NCBI GenBank assembly: GCA_018907035.1
Contig: JACCIC010000014.1
Location: 5,793,103-5,857,102 of the forward strand
From: Sycobia sp. Sy_11
Taxonomy: Eukaryota; Arthropoda; Insecta; Hymenoptera; Epichrysomallidae
DNA length: 64,000 nt
Direction of reading: 5' to 3'
Numbering within the stretch: the first letter of the stretch is position 1; each line of letters begins with the position of its first letter. This document shows, piece after piece, positions 1 to 12,124 of the stretch. The notes beneath the pieces were generated by a model. It did not search any database. It saw only the letters and a list, made by a program, of their open reading frames with translations, and was not told where the DNA came from. Both the position numbers and the translations under genes were made by a program.

Positions 1-93
1 ACACACACACACTCACACGGGCGGGCGGGCGGTCGCGCACTTCCTTTCGAGGGTGAAGAACGGCGGAGGCAGCGTTTTTCTTCCCCACTCGCA

Positions 94-95
<2 letters not shown>

Positions 96-144
<49 letters not shown>
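96..144. repeat. (AT)n microsatellite, 49 bp
   Basis: Uninterrupted AT alternation in intron 4; self-complementary and cruciform-prone. Confidence 0.98.
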
Positions 145-145
<1 letters not shown>

Positions 146-2368
146 GTTATAATACACGCCACGACGTGAGCAAGAACGAACCCCCCCCCCATCTGGTTTC
201 AAACTTCGCTTCATCCCCTATAAAGCAGCGGCCCCATCTCGCTGCTCGGCGCGCACGCGTTGCGCGATGTGCTGTCGTGCGCTTCGCGCTCGCCCCGCGA
301 CTCTCGACCGTGCACGTTCCCTTTTTTCAGTTTTGTTTTTCCTTTTTTTCCTTTTTTTCCTTTTTGTTGCTCACGGTCTTTTTCTCTCTTATGTCCTTTG
401 GGTCGGCACAAGACGAAGAGCGTTACGATATAATACACGGGGTTTTTTTGCGCGACCCCATGCGAAGGAGAAGAAGTCGGGGCCGATCAATAATAGATTT
501 CTGTAAGGAAGGAAGCAAGTACGAGGGAACGCGGAGAGCGAGAGAGAGAGAGAGTGAGGGGGGAGGAGGAGAGGTAGAGGCGGGAGAGAGCAACGAGAGA
601 AATCGTGTCCCGTTTATAAAAACGCACAGCGTCGCGGGAGGGGAGAAAAACAAACGAAGCGAAAATACAACTACGACGACGACGACTATGCGCCCAGGCG
701 GCTAGCACGATTTATTGCGCGCTTGATTCTTTTATTATTATTATATATATATATATAGCCCCCGATGCGATTCGCGGCAACGCCGTATGCCTGCGTTCGT
801 GTGCGCGCGTAAGCGGCGTTACGTACCTGCGGTAGTGGCGTGGCCCGGCGAGAAGCGCCGGTATAAACACCGGCGAGTCGTCCCGTGTCCGGGGAATCTT
901 GGCCGTAACCGAACTGCGGATGGCGATCGCGGAGAGGACGGGGGCGGGAGGGGGGAGGTTGCACCCGGACGCCGCGTTGCGGTCGACACTTTCTCAAGTC
1001 GACCGCGCTTTCCAATTCGGTGCGGGGCTAAGGAGCCCGAAGCCTCGAGAAGCGTGCACGAGGCTTAGTTTAAGAATTAGGATAGATAATTTTCGGATTA
1101 GCGCGGGCAATTGAAAATGAGCTCGAAGTGACAATTCAAGATTTGTTTTATTGTTGTTGTTTTTTTTTTTATTTCGGAGTAATAGGTGTGTATAAGAGAA
1201 TGTCAATAGATACACATAACACTGATTTAAGATGGCAAAGAATTCGGGAAAACGTCAGAGAAAAAAAGACGCGGGAACCTAATGCGCAATGTCGTTATTC
1301 TCGCATTACTGGAAATACATTCCACGTAGTTACAACTGTACTACAAGGTACTAACAAATACATTCGACACTAGTGGGAGTGTCCTGAATAAACAAATGTA
1401 TACTGTACAATCTAAAGCTGCCGAGTAAATGTAATTATGTATCACATCAATAAAGAATTAATTATAAGCACACGAATGAAAGTCCACTATTTTTATGAAA
1501 AAATGTGCAAAACTCGATTCTACACATTATTCTCAATGCGCAAATTCTCTATTCGAGCGCGGACAAAGACATGCGAATTATGGCGTTGTGTGTAAAACTG
1601 ATATTCGCGTACTCTTCAGCGGGTGTATAAAATGGCTGCACTAACGTTTCAATTTAGAGTGTGGAAAGTATTACAATGACTGCAGCATTTAGGTTTTTAG
1701 ACACATTGTGCGCAAAGTAATTTCTTTACATAGGCATGCAGAATTAAGCGTTGCACACTTGGCCTAGAAATTTAACCAATTTAGAAAACAACATTAAATG
1801 TAACGGTTTAAGTTACATAAGTTATTGAAAAAAAATTTTTTTTAAGTTCTTATCTTATTTGATAGTTTATTTACCAATTATTTTTTAAATTTCTTTTTAT
1901 ATGAGAATAATGTAAATTTTTGATTATCATTTATCCACGGTGGTGTCTGTGGCTTCATTTCTAAACCTCTCGATTATATATATATATATATACATTACTG
2001 GAATTTGAAACTTATCCAACAACCATCAGAAGTCAGAAGAGTCAGTCGAAAGCGAGAGATTAGTTAAATATAGGCTCGGGCGAGCGAGATTATAATAACG
2101 ACCTTAGCGCCGGTGGAATGCGCGCGGGCGACACGCTTAATTTCGCGGATTTTCTTAACAAGCGCGCGCGCGCGGTTTTCTCTTAAATCACGCCTACGGC
2201 TAAATATTATGCCATCGGTCTGAGCAAATATCACGGCAGCCGACAGTCGAGGGTCTGGTCAAAACCTTGCGACGGCCAGAATATGCGTGCACGTGCGCGC
2301 GATCGGAATATCCGCACACATATACGATTCCAGTGTAATAATACACAAAAATCCGTCCCATTAAAGTG

Positions 2369-2370
<2 letters not shown>

Positions 2371-2417
<47 letters not shown>
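2371..2417. repeat. (AT)n microsatellite, 47 bp
   Basis: Uninterrupted AT alternation in intron 4, about 1.1 kb downstream of exon 4 on the transcript. Confidence 0.98.
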
Positions 2418-2419
<2 letters not shown>

Positions 2420-3525
2420 TCACAACTTATTCCTAAGGAATTCCCTCTCCGTTTGACTTCCATGCTTGTAGCAATTAATTAATCGGCGTGACTATCTCTC
2501 TCTCCCTCCATCCCCCTCCTGCTAGCTGGAGCGATAATTAATCGAAACCTCGAGGGATGCAAGAGGAGGGTGGCGGTAGAGAGGTCAGAAATAGAAGAGA
2601 GACGGACCGTCGAATAATTTCCACCTCGCGCGCGTGCGCGCACAATCACGTTGGAATGTTAATGCCCGACCAGGGAGAACATCCTTTTGACTCCGCTCGA
2701 TGCTAATTGCCGCCGACGCGCGCAAAATTTCGATATAATCATGGTTTTATGAACCGCAAGTATCGGGAAGGGGGCGGGAGGGAGAACTTTGAGACTGATT
2801 TTTGACGGAGGCAGCAGATATAATAAAATTATAACGCTTTGTGCCTGCGACGAGCCATCGGGCTTTGTTATATAATACGGCTTCCAAACGGTCAAAAAAA
2901 AAAAAAAAAAAACAAAACAAAAAAATATTTAAAAGAATCTTATGATTTTTTCCCGGGCCATGCTTTTGGCGTCTCATTGAAGACGGGAATGATAAATCGT
3001 GCGCGTCGATAGTGACATTATTTCGAGGCTGGTACACGTACAATTCAGCTTTTCAGCCGCAACGCCTTTAGTTCCTTAATTTATTTACGAATCACCGTCG
3101 AGCTCGGCAGAAACAAGAGCTTGTGTATTTATCGAGAGTGATGATTTTGTTTAAAAAAAAAAAAAAACGAAAATAAAAAGGAAAAAACACGTTCGTTTGG
3201 GAGAAAATTCTCTGGTGACGTCTCAATGTCAAACATTGTGTTATCTTTGAAAACAACGCGTACAGTTTATATTCTCGAATAGAGCGCTGCGCAATTTGTA
3301 GCGCTAAAAATGTTTTCACAGATATATCTTGCTGCCTTCGTTATTCCCAACGTTATTGAATCGAGCGTATAGATTTTTGTTTTAACGTTTTCACCATTTC
3401 AATGGATTATTTATGAGATCCGAATGAGCGGCAGAGAAATGTCTTTGGACGAGGGGGAGAATCTTTGAAAAGCGTGTTAAAGAGGGTTTATGATTTCTAG
3501 GCTGAAAAATATCTTATTCCATTAC

Positions 3526-3570
3526 CTGTTTGTGCATCTCAACGTTGAGTCCGTATGACATCTCGTAATA
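3526..3570 (-). CDS. gro: Groucho/TLE co-repressor, exon 4 (Q domain)
   Basis: This 45-nt exon encodes YYEMSYGLNVEMHKQ, which matches a near-invariant 15-residue block of Groucho/TLE Q domains (fly YYEMSYGLNVEMHKQ, human TLE1 YYEMSYGLNIEMHKQ, from memory). It enters and leaves in phase 0. The acceptor is CATTTTATTTCTGTTTCAG, with a possible branch point TATTAAT about 30 nt upstream. The donor begins GTAATG, weaker than the GTGAGT donors of exons 1-3. The next expected exon, starting TEIAKRLN in other family members, was looked for by eye on the minus strand of 1-3525 and not found, so intron 4 extends beyond the left edge. This is the last exon in the window. About 90 of the family's usual roughly 700 residues are encoded here. 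Confidence 0.96.
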
Positions 3571-3725
3571 CTGAAACAGAAATAAAATGCGATATTAATA
3601 CGACGGGGTAATTTTAAAGACATAAATATAGAACTAAGAGAGGGTCTCTCCACAAATACTGGAGGACGCTGACATTAAGACATAGTCGACTAATTGGCAC
3701 ATTCAAGCTCCGCCACGCGGCGTTC

Positions 3726-3746
3726 CGGTCTCGTGGAACGAGACCG
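3726..3746. other. Compact perfect hairpin (9-bp stem, 3-nt loop)
   Basis: CGGTCTCGT, loop GGA, ACGAGACCG. A competing stem GTTCC/GGAAC (3722-3726 with 3735-3739) overlaps it. The site is about 155 nt upstream of the exon 4 acceptor on the transcript. Confidence 0.6.
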
Positions 3747-5545
3747 TACTAAGTTCGCGCGATATTGAAAGTTAAGTATTTTAAAAATTATTGGCAGATT
3801 AGAAAACGTTCGTTTAATGGTCGGTTTTGGTTCATTCGAAGCGAATTTTTTCGACCCATCGCCTCGTGTTAACCGTACTCAAGACTTTCAACTATTGAAA
3901 ATTCTACACGTCTATATGGCATCGTTCTGATAAAGAAGATGTTTTTTCACAGCTCCTATCTAAAATTAGAGTCATCGGTTATTCAGGCCATCCAAGTCCC
4001 GTGCGACTGGCAGCGGCACGCGTGCGCGGGAGAAAACGTACGGTGCGCATGCGCGCTAGCCGAAAATTATCTACGCCTGCGGGCTTCGTTCGCCATATAG
4101 TTATATATACTATATATGCATGTACGTATGCATGTATGTATGCCCGTCTGCATGTATGGATGGATGGATGCATGTATAAGCTAAAGCGGGTTCTTAATTT
4201 TACGGGCCATTAGGCCAGTAATAATCCGAATTGATTGCGCCGTATAAGTTAGTTACGATTCCCGGCGGGCGGGCGCGCGCGCGCGCAAGAGAGAGCATGA
4301 GAGAGAGAGCGAGGGAGATACATAAATTGGAGGGGGAGGGGAGAGGCAAGTTCAATTAACGCAGCCCCGGAAGAGGGGAGGAGAGAGCCCGCAAATTGAG
4401 CGCGCACGCATTCAATTCCGGACTGGTTTTTATAGAGCGCGCCGCGCACAAATTCGAAACGAACGAGATCGCCGTGTAAGCAGAACGAAATTTACGTCCC
4501 CGTCCAACGTCCAGTAACGAGGAAACAAAAAGCAACAGCAACGACGACGAAGACGACGACGACGACGCCAAGAACGACAGTACAAGAACAAAAAACACAA
4601 TATCTCATATAATATACGAATTAAATTCGTCGCAATATAATGCTTCCCACTCAAGAGAGACGTCGGGCTAAAATCCGGCCACCATTAGCCTGTGTAAATA
4701 AAACGGAAAGATTTTACTATCACTTCGTTTTTTACAATCAAATAATTTGTATACTTCGTGGGTGAAAAAAAAGTTTGGGTGAACAAACCGCGATGCTTGC
4801 GCCGACGACTGTAATTTTCATTATTTCCCCGACCATTAGATCGATTACGATTGTGACACGGGGACAGCTAACTCGCGAAATATTCGCGTCTTTTACGGCT
4901 AAAGAAATAAACTATCATCAATTCTTGCATCAAGCTGCGCGTATTATGATCAGTCAGATTTTACTCCCGACACCGGGAACATTCATCAATCTTACTTGAA
5001 AGACAACAATTTTCAACCAACAATTCTCGATAACCTCGGACGTTTCTCCATTCCTCAAAATGAAACATCCTCCGAAAAGGCGCGAGAAACGCTCGAAATT
5101 CAGTCCCAACCACAACTCAAAGCTGACTTGAACGCAGTAAATTAATTATATTATATAGTTATACGTCTCGGTCGTAGATTAAGAAAGCTACTGCTACTGC
5201 CGTGCGCGTCGCTACGAGCGCGAACGAGACACGAACAAGAACGACTCATCCGAATGAAGGGGGAGGGGGGGCGAGGGAGGATGGGCGGAAGAGCAGAGCA
5301 ATCAAGTTTGTTTAATCTGCCGGTAGCTCTTGGGCTCGATAAATCTTCGACTTGGTGACTTCCTCTCTCTCTCTCTCTCTCTCTCTCTTCCCCCATCTCC
5401 GGCTATTCGTCGACGCCCCCGCTTGCCGCAGCAGCATCGTCACTGATTAATCGCGTTTAAACTAGTCGCGGGCTCACTTCTCTCTCGGCGTCAATTAAAG
5501 TGTGCCGCGTCGCGGCCAAAGAAGTGAGACGTGCCGGGCGAGGTG

Positions 5546-5547
<2 letters not shown>

Positions 5548-5598
<51 letters not shown>
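5548..5598. repeat. (AT)n microsatellite, 51 bp
   Basis: Pure AT alternation in intron 3. Confidence 0.98.
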
Positions 5599-5601
<3 letters not shown>

Positions 5602-6217
5602 GGATGGAGAGATATAAAGCAACACACTGATACACTCCAAGCTCGACCGAGCGTACGACCCGCTCCGAATTTTGAAGTGGCGACTGCTCGTTACTCTACC
5701 ATTATTGTTGCGCTACTCGTGCTAAAAAATCCACGGGACGTCCGTCAACCCCCCCCCCGCTCCCCGTGATCTGTTGCTGTTTTCTCGGGGCTTTCGCGCT
5801 TACGTACTTGCTCGTGCTTATTCCGGCGCGCGGTTCAGTGTAAATTCGACGAGGCCCCCAATCACGGGCGCGTAATTCGGCCCCTACCCGGCCGGGTGAT
5901 CAGGAGTTAATCATTTTTCTATCGGCGAGCTCTAATACGACAAGGAGATATCGAAAAATTATTGAAATTTTGCTGCAAAGCAATTAAGTCAGTATTTTTT
6001 TGCAAAAATATCAAACGATATTGTTAGTCGACAATATTTCAAATACCTAAGAGTACTAAGAGAAAAAAAACGTCTGTTATCGAGTAAATATTTTCTCGTT
6101 TCGTGCCATGTAAATTATTTTCTTCAATGGAGGAATTATTTACTTGATCCGAGAAGATCCCGCGTAAATCAAATCAGGTCGTCTTAATTTCTAATCTTTT
6201 CTTCATATCAGAAAATG

Positions 6218-6242
6218 ATTTACTTGGTACAAACAAGTAAAT
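6218..6242. other. Perfect inverted repeat ATTTACTTG/CAAGTAAAT
   Basis: Two 9-bp arms are separated by 7 bp (GTACAAA). ATTTACTTG also occurs nearby, at about 6137-6145, suggesting a small repeated element or paired binding site. Confidence 0.55.
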
Positions 6243-6495
6243 ATTGACTTGATATCGGAAAATTTTTGTTTATTCATCGAACGTTTCTAATTTCTTAAAA
6301 ACCGTATATGTATTATCAAAAATTCAACTAATTCGACTTTAAAATTAATATCGAGATGAAATGTCTCCTTTTAATCTGGACTCGGAAAAAAAAGGTTAAG
6401 AATTTTAATAGAACGAATACGTCTTACACGCGTGGGACACAAAAGTATTTAGTTACCAAAGAACAAAGAAGGAGAAAACCGACAAATTAGAATGT

Positions 6496-6540
6496 AGGAC
6501 GGAAATATATCAACTTGCGAGGACGGAAATACATCGACTT
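6496..6540. repeat. 22-bp tandem duplication
   Basis: TAGGACGGAAATATATCAAC and GAGGACGGAAATACATCGAC, each followed by TT, lie side by side with a period of 23 bp and three mismatches. It lies in AT-rich unique DNA of intron 3. Confidence 0.8.
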
Positions 6541-6589
6541 TGAGGTGAACTCTTGCGCTTGGAAAGGCTCTCCCCCGATCCTCATCCAA

Positions 6590-6602
6590 CGCCACCTAGG
6601 CG
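6590..6602 (-). promoter_or_regulatory. CTCF-like motif in intron 3
   Basis: The minus strand reads CGCCTAGGTGGCG, matching 11 of 13 core positions including the whole AGGTGGCG half. It lies in unique DNA between AT-rich stretches. Confidence 0.3.
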
Positions 6603-7689
6603 TCGCTCATGCGGCAAATATCGACTCTTCAATACTGCGCGAAATTATATGGTGCGCGTAAAATTCACATTGAGAAAAAGAAAACAAAAAACAAAACCTT
6701 TTGAGTTATAATTGATCCGGAATTGGTTTTCTTCTTCTTCTTTTAATATTCGATCAAACCTTAGAATTACATATTAAATTATTTGAAGAAAAAAAATTTA
6801 TTTTCTATTGCCAAGATCGATATTATCCGACATTACAACCATAAAAATGTCTATGGTATGCTTTCGCTTTATTGATTATATTATGATACATAAAAATTGG
6901 AATTTAGAAAATTTTTATTAAACTTTGCCGAACCACTGCGAAAAATTTCATTACGTGGAATATTGCAGGAATAAAAATGTAAAGTATACTTCGGTATTTT
7001 ATAAATTATAAACAATCGACAATGAGTGTAATTAAACTGAAAATGTATAAATCTGGAAGACGAATTGAAATCAGATAAGTACATTAATTCAATTTCACAA
7101 TTATTTCCGTACGTACGGTCTAAAAATAGTGATTCCCTTTCAAAACTCGCATGATTTCTCTTCTCCGACCTGCCACTAATTCGTGCGAGAACGTCACACA
7201 ATCCCAACTCGAAAATTCTTTGAACGATTTTGGAAACGGCGCTCCTTAGGCAATATAATTTTAATTGAAGAACCAAAACAACGTAATTCGGCTCCACTTT
7301 ACACAGTCCACTTTCGGCTTTAAAAACAATAATATGCCGTCTCGTAAGATTGTGTATATTTCAGACACCGAATTGGTAATTATCTTTACGTTCAAAAGTT
7401 GGACTTACACGCTTAAAATTTTTTTTTTTTTGCATTTTTGCCATTTCCAGTCGTCCGAAAAATCTGGACAGTCGAACTGTCGTGTATGTTTTACTACTCA
7501 AGAACGGCCTTCGACATCGCCAAGAATTATGTCAACACTTCGGAGAAGCAGCTCGTGCTTTAACAGTGTCCAAAAAAATTTCTGAAAAACTATTTATACG
7601 TACGATCGGTGCTCGTAATATCGAGGTCAGACCTGCGTCGGTCGTAAAACGTACCTTGCCCTCCCCGTTAATATTAATATTCTTAACTG

Positions 7690-7690
<1 letters not shown>

Positions 7691-7744
<54 letters not shown>
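7691..7744. repeat. (AT)n microsatellite, 54 bp
   Basis: Pure AT tract followed by degenerate CATATACATAG and GTAC-rich words up to 7770. Confidence 0.98.
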
Positions 7745-7749
<5 letters not shown>

Positions 7750-8028
7750 CATAGATACGTACGTACATACACGTAGGTATACGCACTCGTATGCGGGATG
7801 AGTAAATCTTTAGTGAGCAAGTATCAAAAAAAGAGAGCAAATAAAAAAATCAACGACAGTTTTTAATGCCGCGCATATCCCTTGTGCGCAATGGATAAAT
7901 GAATGAGAATGCCCCCCCCCCTCCGGCCTCCGGCCACCGAATAAGAAGGTAAACGAGAGACATTATATTATCCTAGCGGCGCACTAACAACAAACACCGC
8001 GGGGAGAAGAGCTGCTGCAATCGTAAAA

Positions 8029-8060
<32 letters not shown>

Positions 8061-8630
8061 ACTTTTTCTCCCGAACGCGCGCACACACGCATTCATAGAG
8101 AGAAAGAGAGAGAGAGAGACGAGCGCGCGCGTATACGTGGAATACCGTAGCGCAGGACAATGAAGAAAAAAGCGCAGAAAAGACGCGCACGCGCGAAACT
8201 ACCAGTCTTTTCACTGCCGGTGATAAAAAGCGCCGATTGAATCGGTCGGCCGCCCGACGTTTTACGACGCGGGACGGTGGATGCGCGTATAAAAGCGCGA
8301 GAACCACGCGCGCGTCGGAGTGTACACACTACACACACACACACACACGCGCGCGCGCACACAGGTAAACATACACAAACGCGCGCGCTCCTACACACAG
8401 GTAGATCATCACGCTGCCTCATTGTGCAATTACGCCCGTTCCTATCTGCCCCCCCTCTCTCACTCTCTCTCTCTCTCTCTCTCTCTCTCATACATATACC
8501 CCTTTAGTCAGAGATAATAACTCGGAAACCGAGGAGTGAGAGAGAAAGAGTGGGGAGAGGGATCCTAGGCGCAAGAAATTCCCAAGAGAAACCCATGCCG
8601 CGTCGGGATGCGCGCGTGAGCTCACGTTTA

Positions 8631-8634
<4 letters not shown>

Positions 8635-8684
<50 letters not shown>
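8635..8684. repeat. (AT)n microsatellite, 50 bp
   Basis: Pure AT tract flanked by ACACGCGCGCG, so it grades into another alternating purine-pyrimidine stretch. Confidence 0.98.
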
Positions 8685-8687
<3 letters not shown>

Positions 8688-10264
8688 GCGCGCGGAGACC
8701 GGTGCATGAATGCATGCGTGCACACGCAGGCAGTCAGCGTAAAGAGGATGCAATTAATGTTAAAGAGCCCGAGACAAGGTTTTATTGCGGTTGAGAGAGC
8801 CCGCGCGCTTGCGCTTGCTTGCGCTCGCGCGCGCGGTGATTATGGCGCGTAAACACACGCGAAAAAGTCTCTTTCGCCTCTCCCCACCCCCAACCCCCTC
8901 CCTATCCACCATCCATCTTCTCCACGCCGGTTATAAGAATACGTACGGGCGAGAAAGAGTGGGGGGAGGGGGGGGGGTTAAGTGGTCCCGCGGGAAATGG
9001 GTCGTCGAGAGGATCGAGTGTGCTTTATAACTTGAGCGTATTTTTGGATATTAGTTAATCGCGATCTTTCCTCTCTTTTTTCCTCATCTTTCCCTTCTTT
9101 CTTTCTTTCGTTTTTTTTTTTTTTTCGTTTTCTCGACGGAGCGTTCTTAAAGCTCGCTCGCGCGCGCAAGTCGCCCGTCCTGCAAACGGGACCCTCTCGC
9201 GGATGATTCGCGAGCGATGCTCTCGTCTCCTTCCACGTGAACGTTTGAGCCCCGCGTCCGTATGCGCGCAGTGCTGCACGGACCGAGTAAGCAGCGAGCG
9301 CTCGGGTTCGTTGAGATATTCGCGTTATTTTACGCTCGTCGTGGCAATAGCCAAGGCTCTTATTGTACAGGAGGTCTGATTGGAAACGTCTTATAGACAC
9401 TGGACTTTCTTAGAAATTTTCAGGGGGGAGGGGAGGAAGAACGCACGGCTTCAGAGGGGAGAGTTCATTGTGGCGCGCAGGGAAATGCGAATCTAACGTT
9501 TATTTATTTATTTTGTTTTTTTTTTTTATGAATAGAAACTTTTACTCTTCTAACGAATTTTACGTTTAAATAGACAAAGTTTAAAATAATTACAAGATAC
9601 GTTTAATGTTAATCAGGTATCGAGTTAAGTTTTCTTTCTCTTTCAACAAAAGCGAATGGGACCGTGAAAATGATTCGAGATCCATTCGATCGACGTTGAT
9701 TTTTTGGAAAGACTTTAATATCTCTCGTTCAAATTGTTGACTTTTCTCAGATCATAGTTGTTCGTGAAATATCTCGTTTAAACCAAGAATACGTTGAAAA
9801 AATGAGCACGACTGGCTCGAACACGTATTGGAATAATACACTTTGAACCTTAAAATACAAGCCCCCTCCCCCCAAAATAACAACAAAAAAAGTGATTCCC
9901 CTTTAAAAAAAAAAAAAAGAAAAACTATTCCTATCATATGACAGGACCTTAATCGGGCTACGATTCCAAAATTGCGTCGGTTATTCCGCGAAAATCGACG
10001 AGTTTCCCCTAAAAAAAAAACCCCCCGAAAATGATTCGAGATACTCCGATGCGGCGAGCGTAAATGGAACACCCAGTATATAACAATTCATTTTCGGCGC
10101 GTATTCCACGCCGCGTCGTCGAAGATCATCGACCTCGGCGGTATCTTTATACACGCGTATAAATAGACGGCTCTTATTGTACAGCGGGATCGTCTAATTT
10201 CCTTCGGTCTCCCGCGTAGCAGTGAATACCATAAATATAACGTATAGACATAATGTCTCCCGAT

Positions 10265-10267
<3 letters not shown>

Positions 10268-10315
<48 letters not shown>
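10268..10315. repeat. (AT)n microsatellite, 48 bp
   Basis: First of three AT tracts within 340 bp (with 10402-10453 and 10571-10603). Confidence 0.98.
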
Positions 10316-10316
<1 letters not shown>

Positions 10317-10398
10317 GTACATTATTGTGAGAAGGCGGAGCGGCGATGGTTGGGTAATTTATCGAGTTTTCTCGGTGCTCCGCCCCCGCGTACCACTG

Positions 10399-10401
<3 letters not shown>

Positions 10402-10453
<52 letters not shown>
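10402..10453. repeat. (AT)n microsatellite, 52 bp
   Basis: Second tract of the 10.3-10.6 kb AT cluster, 86 bp from the first. Confidence 0.98.
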
Positions 10454-10454
<1 letters not shown>

Positions 10455-10565
10455 GTAGAGAGAAAGAGAGAAAGGGTCCGCCGTTCTATAAAGATCATCG
10501 ACGGATCATAACGATATTCGCGGTTTCGAATTTATTTCTATCTCCCGCTTTTATACAGATATATA

Positions 10566-10605
<40 letters not shown>

Positions 10606-11928
10606 GAAGCCAGAGTGGGATGGGGTACGATTTTAAGCCACTTTCTCGACGGGTTATTTGAATTATCTTCAACCGTGGCCAGGCACTACGGCTTTGAGCG
10701 TTTAATTTAAGAGCCAAGAACGTGGATTTGAGGCAGACTGGGGGAGGGGATTTATTCTGAAAATAGATAGTGTCGATAAATGGTGAGATGTGCTTTTTTT
10801 TTCATTGACGGGCGAATGGTTTGATTATAGATGCAATTACTGATAAGTTCAGATTCGCACGCGTCGGGGATTAGCTATAGTTGCCGATGGCAACTTCGTT
10901 CAAAAATCGATTTGTTGTAAAGGTTTTTTTCCTCTTTTTTTTGTGTTTTTTCGTTGAATACGGACAGGACTGATTGTAGATTTTGGAAGCGCCTGAATCG
11001 GTGAAAATAGTCACACATGGCCATGGAAATTCAGTCCAGAATCCAGATCACGCCTTTTCCAAAGGATGGTAATTTCGCGTCGGATTTTTTTACGAGATAG
11101 CCTGGCTGAATTCTGTACAAAACACGCGTTCTACAGCTAGTTTGGATATTATATATAGTTTTGTCAAAAAAAAAAAAAAAAAACTACAGTTCGCTAAGAG
11201 CAATATAGCCAAGGAATTTCTAGACAGAGCGTCGTGACTAAGAAAATTAATGTTCATGGAAAATATTGAACAAAGTACGTTGATTATTGAACCAAATATA
11301 AACTTCACTTACAACCTTTTCTGGCTGCTGTGTAAATATATAGACTCTGTGCTTCGTTAAATTTCGCATTTATTCTTGTTTGAAGTACTTTTTCTTCTTC
11401 TTTCAAAGTATATTCGTGAGCATTTTGTCATATTCATATTTTAGAGTTTCAACGTTGAAAGTCTTTTGTCTCTTTCAATTAAAGTAGTCTCCATTTAAAA
11501 ATTTTTTAGAAAGAAAAAAGCGGTTATCCTCATCTAACTCTTTAACTCCAGTTAATTTACTAAAAGCATAACGATGTAAAAGTTTCCATTACATTACATT
11601 TAAATAATAAACTGTATCATAATAATAATTAAAAATATACAAATAGATATGTAATGGTCACAATTTGTCATTTGGCGTTCTGGTTATGCAATCGCTTATT
11701 TTAATGATATTTTGACGTATATACAATTTGTGCGCGCGCGTGTGTATATAGATATATACAACTCAACTTCGAAAGCCAAAGAATGAGCTTCAAGCGCCGC
11801 GATTAAGAATGGCGTGCGGCGATTTTAAAGCGAGCATAAAACTCGGTAACGCTTTGGTGCACCTGGCGCGCGCGAGGGAATGAAATTTTGGCGCGACCAG
11901 CACCCGCTTTTCCCGACAATTATACTCG

Positions 11929-11930
<2 letters not shown>

Positions 11931-11987
<57 letters not shown>
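11931..11987. repeat. (AT)n microsatellite, 57 bp
   Basis: Lies only about 75 nt downstream of the exon 3 donor on the transcript, the closest long repeat to any exon here. Confidence 0.98.
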
Positions 11988-11990
<3 letters not shown>

Positions 11991-12060
11991 TATAAACACA
12001 CAATCTATATATTACATGTATGTGTATGTGTATTTGTGCGCGACTGCGCGCGTTACTCAC

Positions 12061-12124
12061 CATGACGTAATGCCTGTGTGTCTCGAGCCTCTCGTTCGCC
12101 AGCTTCTCGCACTCCAGTTTCATG
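12061..12124 (-). CDS. gro: Groucho/TLE co-repressor, exon 3 (Q domain helix)
   Basis: This 64-nt exon continues the Q domain: after the split Asn codon it reads MKLECEKLANERLETHRHYV and ends with Met. The KLECEKLA and RHYVM blocks are diagnostic of Groucho/TLE and form the leucine-rich amphipathic helix used in oligomerisation. The middle of the exon is unusual: the family normally has SEKTEMQ where this gene has NERLETH. The acceptor is excellent, with a long pyrimidine tract on the transcript (complement of 12136-12165) followed by TGTTGCAG. The donor is GTGAGT at 12060-12055. The exon enters in phase 2 and leaves in phase 0. It is 6.5 kb downstream of exon 2 and 8.5 kb upstream of exon 4 along the transcript. 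The clean splice sites and intact frame argue against a pseudogene. Confidence 0.95.

Larger units (their letters stand above)
1..3525 (-). other. gro: Partial intron 4 of gro (continues beyond the left edge)
   Basis: No coding exon was found here on either strand. It holds two long (AT)n tracts (listed), a GC-rich CpG-dense patch at about 780-1050, A-runs at 2893-2912 and 3151-3166, and AT-rich unique DNA at 1130-2040. Open frames at 166-705 and elsewhere start at non-ATG codons and lack any recognisable domain. The expected next Groucho exon is not visible. Confidence 0.8.
3571..12060 (-). other. gro: Intron 3 of gro (about 8.5 kb)
   Basis: This intron is bounded by the exon 3 donor GTGAGT and the exon 4 acceptor TTTCAG. 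It holds six long (AT)n tracts plus a shorter one at 10571-10603 and (CT)n at 5363-5388, 8035-8060 and 8453-8489. Other items are a compact perfect hairpin (3726-3746), an inverted repeat (6218-6242), a short tandem duplication (6496-6540), a CTCF-like motif (6590-6602) and G/A-rich patches near 8960-8980 and 9420-9460. AT-rich unique sequence fills 5940-7680 and 11090-11760. No exon or RNA gene was recognised. Confidence 0.9.

Noticed and set aside
1..3525. Possible next Groucho exon (TEIAKRLN...)
   Set aside because: Scanned by eye on the minus strand for the expected codons between AG and GT; no match found.
7482..7600. Transposase-like look of the frame near 7.5 kb
   Set aside because: Short stretch, no catalytic motif or terminal inverted repeats seen nearby; runs into an (AT)n tract.
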